Below, piece by piece: positions 57,276 through 64,000 of a stretch of 64,000 bases of DNA. Below the pieces are notes generated by a model. That model did no database searches, had not been told where the DNA came from, and was given only the letters and a program-made list of their open reading frames with translations. Source of the DNA: Liolophura sinensis (Eukaryota > Mollusca > Polyplacophora > Chitonida > Chitonidae); the NCBI RefSeq assembly GCF_032854445.1, contig NC_088301.1:14630281-14694280 (forward strand), read 5' to 3'. The translations under genes were made by a program, and so were the position numbers. The first letter of the stretch is position 1. Each line of letters opens with the position of its first letter.

Positions 57276-57474
57276 AAATAAATAGATCTGTTCCTTGATT
57301 CCTTGCTACAGTTATGTACGTGTTGCCGCCGGCCGTATACATGTGAACAACGCAAACAGTACTATAACAATTTTTAACTTCTGAGAACATATACAGTTGA
57401 GACGTCCACATTGTAGCTCTGGGGAACATGTCTTAGTAAATGAATCCAATTTATTCAATTAAAAAAAAACATAT

Positions 57475-57648
57475 GCTGGTTTTCTCTTCGGTCGTACCTG
57501 CGAAGGTATGTCAGCAGTCTGCGGCATGGACATAGGTTTCCCCCTGGGTTTCTCCCAGGCTCTGTCAGTTTTCCTCCCACCATAATGAAGTCGTATAATG
57601 CAATAGTTTTGAGTATGGCGTAAATCAAACCAATCAAATAAATCAATA
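57475..57648 (+). mobile_element. SINE-A, partial
   Basis: CTGGTTTTCTCTTCGGTCGT, GTTTTCCTCCCACCATAATG, GAGTATGGCGTAAATCAAAC and CAATCAAATAAATCAATAC. Core deletion around the GCCGCCGTCG block. Confidence 0.85.
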
Positions 57649-57649
57649 C

Positions 57650-59655
57650 ATATATTTTAGACGCGGATCCAAAACTGATATCTCAGGCAAAATAGAGCTG
57701 AGTGAACACATTTTGACTCTTCATTTATACAAAGAGGAGCTGAGATTCCGGGAGATCAAATCAAACAATCAAAATCTATGGATTTTGCAGTAATAAATAA
57801 ATTACATATCGACGAGTTAAATCTCTAGCCGATTATATTAAATCGAATATAGAACGGGCGCCGCATAGGACTATGGGTGCTCCGGCTATACTGTAGTCGT
57901 GTTGAGCGTATGCGACAGAAGTGTAATACCAATTTGCCTGAGTGAGGGTAGAGGAAAACACAAATCAATGTGGGTATATGACTCGTTACATTGTGTTGAC
58001 ACAGACAAATGACAAAGGAGGCGTTACATAGAATCTGTATTTTTTTTACCTCCATTGATCTCTCTTCACACTGAACGAGCGATAGAGCGTTCGATTTGTT
58101 CGCCAAGTCTGTTCACTAAGACAATGGCTGGGTGGTCGTTGCGATTCGGTCGATAGAATGTCTTTTTGGCATTGGTCCACAAGGTCAGAATCGCTGTTGT
58201 TTTGTTTGACGAACATGAATTCTGTGGCGATTTTCCACTGTATCAGCTGCTGAACTCTGTTGTTTCAATGCTTTGTTTGTTACAAGCACACTAGGAAATG
58301 CAAACAACCTTTCTTCCTGGTTTGGATTTGTCTGTTGAATTTGTTTGGCTGCTGGCAAATATTGGGCTATTGTTTTAGCAAATAACACAACAATTTGAAT
58401 TCTCTTGCCGCAAAGCGCTTTAGTTGTTGTCTCTAATGATTCTGGCGACATAGGATTGGGGGTTTGATCACGACTCCCTTCTACCAAGGTCGGATTCGGG
58501 CTGATCGTAACCCAGCTAATCCTTACCGCTCAACTGGAGCGGCCTACTTCTGCTGGCCCGCCTGTCTCGGACAGAAATGGGGACACGTCGACATCTGGGG
58601 TTCTAACACCCAAATACCTGCTTTCGCCAAAACAAAGAAACTCGCGACGAGCCAGGTGGAGATCCCTACAATTCTTCTTAACGTAATCACATACCCGACC
58701 CACTGAATGTAACTACAATTTCAAACGGCCAATTCTCATACAAGCCTTTCTGATCTTTGAAATGCCAGCCATTTCACGGTTTGATTCTGCTGTACTGGGC
58801 ATCGGCAGAAAGACTTAAGCTGTATTGGGCGGAGATATGTCATCGATACGCCAAGACGCGTTTTGTTTACAAGGCATTTCGTCACGAGGGAATGATTTTA
58901 ATAATGCCGAGTTTGCGGAAGCACTATAGTTTTGATGGCAATAACAATTAACGCTTTTTATAAAAAGGAACAAATTTTCTTAAGGTTAAACTGTTCGCCA
59001 AATACTACAAGGCTGCTGTGCAAAAATGAAATTCAAAACAAAACGCTATCAGAACTTTCTTAAAATGTATATTAATCCAGGGAATAAATATATCAATGAA
59101 AAAATATAATTTCCTTTTTCAATTTGTTTTGACATTAACTGCCCCACGTTAGCGCGTTATTTTAAGAGTATGGCTAGGAAATATCCACGTATTACCCGCG
59201 TCGGATAGCATGAGGAGAGGGGTTCGCGTCTGCCTCTTGTCACAGCAGTGAGGGCCCGCCTTCACTAACACATCAGGATCACTGGATGATGACGATAGCC
59301 TAACTCCGCTTTGTCTTCTGAGGCCGCGGTCCCTAAGCTGTGTTTGGCGAGAATTTCTCTCAGTAAAACTAAGGATTATGAGAACAACTGTTAGCTCGGG
59401 CGAATAGAGATCTTGTGTCAACCAGGAAGGCTTATCTCGCCCAAGTCTCTGAACTTGGCCCAAATTGTCTTCACGGCTCAACATAACGGAATGCAACAAG
59501 GTATCTCCCCTTTGTTAGCACATGAAGTCACAGCAAAAAGTCAAGGATAACATCTGTAATGTCAATTACAGTTGGATCATAAACAATCAAGCAGTAAATA
59601 AGCTCAGGCAAATCTGTCAATAATAAACGCCAAAGACAGGAATATACTGTGACAA
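57650..59655. other. Intergenic, no gene accepted
   Basis: Contains open frames on both strands (58185-58487 minus, 58464-58706 plus, 59149-59499 minus) without recognisable domains or splice context. A tRNA-like TGATCAAACCC on minus near 58460 hints at another SINE head. Confidence 0.35.
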
Positions 59656-59661
59656 AACAAT

Positions 59662-59667
59662 TTTATT
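59662..59667 (-). terminator. Likely polyadenylation signal of the KLF gene
   Basis: This is the first AATAAA on the minus strand downstream of the KLF stop at 61189 that I could find. It would give a 3' UTR of about 1.5 kb. No other gene evidence lies between. Confidence 0.4.
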
Positions 59668-61188
59668 GTTCAAGATTCGGTGTAAGGTTGGTCCCGCTGG
59701 GACCATCAGGGTCATTACTATATGTAAGTATAGATATATTTATATATATAACAACGCTGGAAACATTCCTACGTGGTTTTTTCCGTTGACTAGTTTTCGG
59801 TATATTTTACAAAAATATCATCTCTGTCATGGCACATTGACGAGATTCTTTGAACGGAATTCGGAATTTTTCCGCATCCGGCTTTTTTATACAATTCATT
59901 CAATTTCAGCCGAAATATTTTAGAAGGTAAAGGAGCCCAAAATAACAAGAACAGGGGAAAAAACAAACGTTAAAAATAGCACTCAGAAATAATATTCGTA
60001 ATCATAAAAAAGGCTCAAGGAGAACAATATGGCAGTTACAAAACTTAATGTTTTCCTATCGTTGAAAATTTACTTAAAACTGTGTAGATATTTCACTTTT
60101 TTAATGTCAAGTTATTTTTCCATGCAGCTGTCTGTTTTTAACAACAACAATAACAAAATAAAACTCAAGTTGAGTTCTAATGGGACATCTCCGTACGCTT
60201 CGTAATGCTTTGGAGTGCATGAGTAGCGTAACAGATACGGACTTGACTGAGAAGCAGCTGCGGGTTGTTTCTACATTGCACTTTTAACAAGGGTTTGTAT
60301 ACACTGATCTGTAATGAACACATGAAGGGCAGCGACATTTTCAATATATTACTTGTGACAGACAGGTCGCGGTGGTAAGATACAATAATATTGATATTTA
60401 TAATAAGTCCTATAATAATATACATGCACATTAAAACCGTTTTGAACTTCAGTGCGTATGCCATGCACGCTGAAAATTAAGCAAAAAAAATTGAAAAAAA
60501 AAAACAAAGAAGAAAAGTAAATAGCTATTCGAACCATGTCCAGCATGGTGGAATATAACAACGCATTACTTTGTTAATTTAAGGCTATACAGATATGAAG
60601 CCGTCAAAATGCCTGGCTTATAAAGTAGATAAGAGTCTCCGACCTCAAAGCTCTATCCTGTAAATCGTCACATAGACTGTATATAATATAATATCATGGG
60701 CTCTGGGCCCTACGGCGTTAGCTTCAGCACTCTCCACCATCTGGGATTCTCCCTCTCCCAACTTTGTCGCTCGGGACCGGCCAGCGCAAGCGCGGGGAAG
60801 GAGCATGCCTAGCAACTTTCGGCATTGAGGCACAAGTTCCGCAGTCGATTCCCATACACAGGCTGTCAAACAGCCTCGTCTGTCCTAATTGGAAGATTTC
60901 CATTACTCTCGACAAAACACCCATGGTCCGTCAATTGTCATATTGAAGTTTGCATAGTGTGTTAGAATGTATCTGACCAGCAGACACACAAATATGTTAT
61001 ATGCACTCAATGTCAACAAATGTCCGAACCGAACACTGGGAATTCACTTCGTGATAACGAGTCTCATGTTACACTTGAGCCGTTTACATCACTTATTTGT
61101 AGGGAACGACGCCTGTGGCGGGATCTCGTGGATTTATAGGTTCCTTCTTGAGGAATGGAAGTCCTGTAAGTCTCATTGTATTTACAGT
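59668..61188 (-). other. Presumed 3' UTR of the KLF gene
   Basis: No exon or repeat family is recognised between the KLF stop codon and the candidate poly(A) signal. AT-rich with several T-rich tracts on the minus strand, as common in unstable transcription-factor mRNAs. Boundary inferred only. Confidence 0.35.
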
Positions 61189-62379
61189 TCAGATGTGACG
61201 TTTCATATGTAACGACAGGTGGTCACTTCTTGAGAACGCTCGCTCACATAGGTGACATTGGAAAGGCCTGTCGCCCGTATGCTTCCGGTAGTGGCGCGTC
61301 AGTTCGTCAGAGCGGGCGAACTTCCAGCCACAACCCTTCCAGTTACAATGGTAGGGCTTCTCCCCAGTGTGAGTGCGTAGATGAGCCTTCAGGTGAGAAC
61401 TCTTCGTGTAAGTTTTCTGGCAGCCCGGGTGGGTACAGGTATGGTTGGTCTGTCGCTTACGGCCCCACGTCCGTCGTCCTCTCCTCTTTGGCTGAGGGGC
61501 ATCCACTGCGGCCTGGGGAAGGAGGAGGTCAACGAGCTGCGGTGAGGAGGGCGGTGTTATCATCTGATGAGGAACCTGGACCATGTGGCTCTGAGGATGG
61601 TGGGCCATCTTGGCCATGAACTGATGAGGCATCAGCATTTGCGCCTGCTGGGGATGGGGATGCTGCGGATGGTGAGGGTGCATCAAACTCATGGCGTGAC
61701 GGTAGTCTCTGTTCATCAGGGTCTTTTCTTCGTGCACCTCTGGGGAGGCGGGTGGGGATATGTGACCGGGAATAAAATGCATCTGAGGATGGGAAGCTGG
61801 AATAATAGTCATCATGGCATTGTAGGAGGCACAGTTGTTGGCTGGGCGGAACTCTTGTTTAGGCACTACGGCTTTGTATTCTGGCACTTTTACAGTGATC
61901 TGTGGCTGTTGATCCATGGGCATTTCGTTCATGTTGTTGTCTAGTTTAATGTCTGGAATATCCAAAAATGTGGAATTAAAATCAGGCAATCGCTCAGTGC
62001 CAGGTTCCTGTTTCACCTTTAGCCCGGAGTCTTCAGGATACATGTTATTATTCTCCACCGTGTTGGTGAGAATAAAGTCCAGGTCCAGGAGATCGTCGTA
62101 GCACTCCCGAGGCTGCTGATCACCGCCATCACTGGGTATCTGGGACTGGGGGCTACACTGTGGTGAGGCCATGGAAGGGCTGGTCATATTGCCGTTGTTC
62201 GCCGCTGTGGTGGTCATACATCCGTTGTTCATCGCCGTCGTCGCGTTCCGCACGTTGGGATTGTAGGAGTTAGCGCTGTTGCTTATGGCTGGCATATTGG
62301 TTTGGGATATCATCTGCACCATACTACTTTCGTATGGATTATTGTCCGGGTAAAGGAAGTTCTCCACATCCTGCCACGG
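61189..62379 (-). CDS. Kruppel-like factor, KLF2/KLF4 type, last exon (partial gene)
   Basis: The exon starts after a good acceptor (tttttgtgttgcag) and encodes 396 residues to TGA. Upstream in-frame ATGs up to 62451 lie in the intron. Near residue 75 is [12 protein letters not shown], matching the acidic activation motif (DLLDLDFIL) of KLF2/KLF4. VKQEPG and VPKQEF contain sumoylation-type sites. A His/Gln-rich stretch ([12 protein letters not shown]) and ITPPSSP follow. A basic nuclear-localisation segment [12 protein letters not shown] precedes three C2H2 fingers in the last 84 residues (61192-61443): C-x4-C-x12-H-x3-H twice, then C-x2-C-x12-H-x3-H, with [16 protein letters not shown] and RSDHLSLH recognition helices that bind CACCC/GC boxes. 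The protein ends one residue after the last zinc ligand, as KLF2/4 do. It acts as a nuclear transcription factor. The 5' exon(s), with the true start, lie right of the window. Confidence 0.93.
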   Translation of the reverse strand, partial: PWQDVENFLYPDNNPYESSMVQMISQTNMPAISNSANSYNPNVRNATTAMNNGCMTTTAANNGNMTSPSMASPQCSPQSQIPSDGGDQQPRECYDDLLDLDFILTNTVENNNMYPEDSGLKVKQEPGTERLPDFNSTFLDIPDIKLDNNMNEMPMDQQPQITVKVPEYKAVVPKQEFRPANNCASYNAMMTIIPASHPQMHFIPGHISPPASPEVHEEKTLMNRDYRHAMSLMHPHHPQHPHPQQAQMLMPHQFMAKMAHHPQSHMVQVPHQMITPPSSPQLVDLLLPQAAVDAPQPKRRGRRTWGRKRQTNHTCTHPGCQKTYTKSSHLKAHLRTHTGEKPYHCNWKGCGWKFARSDELTRHYRKHTGDRPFQCHLCERAFSRSDHLSLHMKRHI

Positions 62380-64000
62380 CTGCAACACAAAAAATACAAA
62401 TATAAGTAAAAGTGTTTCGTTTTGAAGTATAATATACATTAAACATGCCATTTATACATTTTTAAAGTGTTGAATTGGAATGTTTCAGTGTTTGGAAAAA
62501 TCGCTAAGTGTAACTAACACAATCCAACCTGATTAGGAAATGATTTGGACATCTGACCACAGAGCACATGCTCATGTCGGCCACAAATTACTGATAAATC
62601 CCAGTAATAAGCTGCCTAAATTAAAAGCGGACACTAAAGCTGGGCTAAGCCATTCGGAAGCTTAATGATAGACAACTGACGACGACTTTCGACAAGGTCG
62701 TGGCCCCCAACAAGAGCTGATCAAGGGCAAAAGGTTGCCAATGGCTCGATCCCATTATCCACCCATCAAATCATTGCCCTCTATGGCTTAGTCAGTTTTT
62801 ATAAAATGGCAATGAATTCCTTCTGACACCTGACAATGAGCCAGAAATAAGCCTTCCGTAGATCACTCGGACTTTCCCTGGTCAAGCTAACACAACTGGC
62901 AAGTCTGACCACAATACAATAAATAATGTGCTTTTTTTGTTGCTTGGTGTTTTATAAGCAGCAGAAGAAGGCCGATATTACAATACAGGTACTGACCAAT
63001 CAGTACGGTCTCACGTGTGGTCAAGATATTAAAAGAAAACTGCACGCTTCGCAAAACATGACCTATATTCAGGTGTGAAGTGTGAGGTCATCGGGGTAAT
63101 GGACCACGGCTGACCGGACACACGGTCATTGACCAAAGGATGAAAATAAAGCATAATAGGCCATCCTTTTTGTCGGGCCGATTTCTTGTTTTATTTACCC
63201 ATGTCAGGCGAAATAAAAAAGATTTGAAAGAGATATGCATACCAGCGAAATGTACCCCAGAGAAATGAAAACTACGAAATTCTCATTGATGTGAGGGCTG
63301 CGTGTCGGTAAGTTCCGTGTACTGTCGGTATGCAGTTTAATATCGAGCCTATCGCACAAACAATTCAGTGGAAAAGACCCATGGATATATAGATCTATAA
63401 AACACCAGGCCATTTCACATACTTACAGAGACAAAACTTAAGCATATATCGAAAGCAACTATTAAGTTGCAAACAGGACATTAGTCTTGCAACCTGATGA
63501 ACTACCAAAACCCATATACATGAAACCCATGCAAGTACAATATACTTCCTGAACGTCAGAAACAAATAACTCTCGGCCTAGTTAAATTACATTAAACTCA
63601 CAAGTCTATAAGACCAATTTCTGATATTTACGGAAGTATATATCTGAAGTAACCCTTAACTTTTAATGTATCAGAACAACTCCTAATCCAACGAATAAAT
63701 GACTTGTACAAGACTTACGACTAGGTGAAGTATTTAAAGCAGATGTTAATATGCGTACATGATGGGGTGTGATCTCATAAAATATAACAGCCCCTAGATA
63801 TGAAACTTATGCAAGTGTAGGATAACTGACAAATTAAAATACAAATAACTTAATCCAATAAATTTTCATCTTATACAAGGCTTATAACTAGTGTTATCAT
63901 ATGAAAGTAATACAAGGTACAGGCCTAATATACAAAGTTAAATAACAATAACGTATCAATAAAAAATAAAAGAACAATACAAATCCAGTAAACAACGAAC
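62380..64000 (-). other. Intron of the KLF gene reaching the window edge
   Basis: No upstream coding exon was found to 64000. Unusually for this window it shows no SINE, R1 or tandem repeat. It includes a run of mixed-composition sequence (about 62620-62910) that could be conserved non-coding DNA. Confidence 0.5.

Noticed and set aside
58185-58706. Overlapping frames on both strands as coding exons
   Set aside because: No recognisable domain, no splice pairing, and a tRNA-like motif nearby suggests mobile DNA.
61176-62101. Plus-strand open frames opposite the KLF exon
   Set aside because: Antisense shadows of the zinc-finger gene; no motif of their own.

Overview
The window is animal nuclear DNA: AT-rich, with short exons flanked by GT/AG splice sites, introns of 0.3 to 5 kb, and many dispersed and tandem repeats. 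The most abundant short repeat is a tRNA-derived SINE with the core GCCGCCGTCGTATAAGTGAA and an (AAAT)n tail. With a second SINE family, this suggests a marine lophotrochozoan, most likely a mollusc (a bivalve would fit) and less likely a brachiopod. The species cannot be fixed from the sequence.

Layout. (1) 1-2842 (+): a decayed non-LTR retrotransposon, then the last two exons of a monocarboxylate-transporter-like (SLC16/MCT) gene that begins left of the window. (2) 9347-14996 (+): a complete six-exon SLC16/MCT-like gene of 458 codons. It is a tandem paralog of the first, with the same 51-nt penultimate exon and the same C-terminal MMMKTKKT. (3) about 20029-33289 (+): exons of a ZYG11/ZER1-family armadillo-repeat protein (substrate adaptor of CUL2 ubiquitin ligases). 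It lacks its leucine-rich N-terminal part and part of its ARM region, and its last junction is out of frame, so it is a diverged or decaying copy. (4) 45134-35293 (-): a C-type lectin receptor gene assembled from five exons: signal peptide, CTLD with a QPD motif, Ser/Thr-rich stalk, one membrane helix and an acidic tail. The stalk exon reads through in three different frames. (5) 45135-61188: a gene-poor, SINE-rich intergenic region. (6) 62379-61189 (-): the large 3' exon of a Kruppel-like factor of the KLF2/KLF4 type, with a 3' UTR of about 1.5 kb and the 5' exon(s) beyond the right edge.

The genes do not form an operon or an evident pathway. The non-coding part is dominated by tRNA-derived SINEs, a dispersed repeat family of about 0.4 kb called R1 here (about 12 copies), MITE-like inverted-repeat elements (two with a perfect CRE site, TGACGTCA, in both terminal repeats), and about a dozen minisatellites. 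No CRISPR array, rRNA or intact tRNA gene was seen. I found no wholly new system. The most useful results are the exon-level gene models that simple open reading frames miss, and the CRE-bearing inverted-repeat elements.
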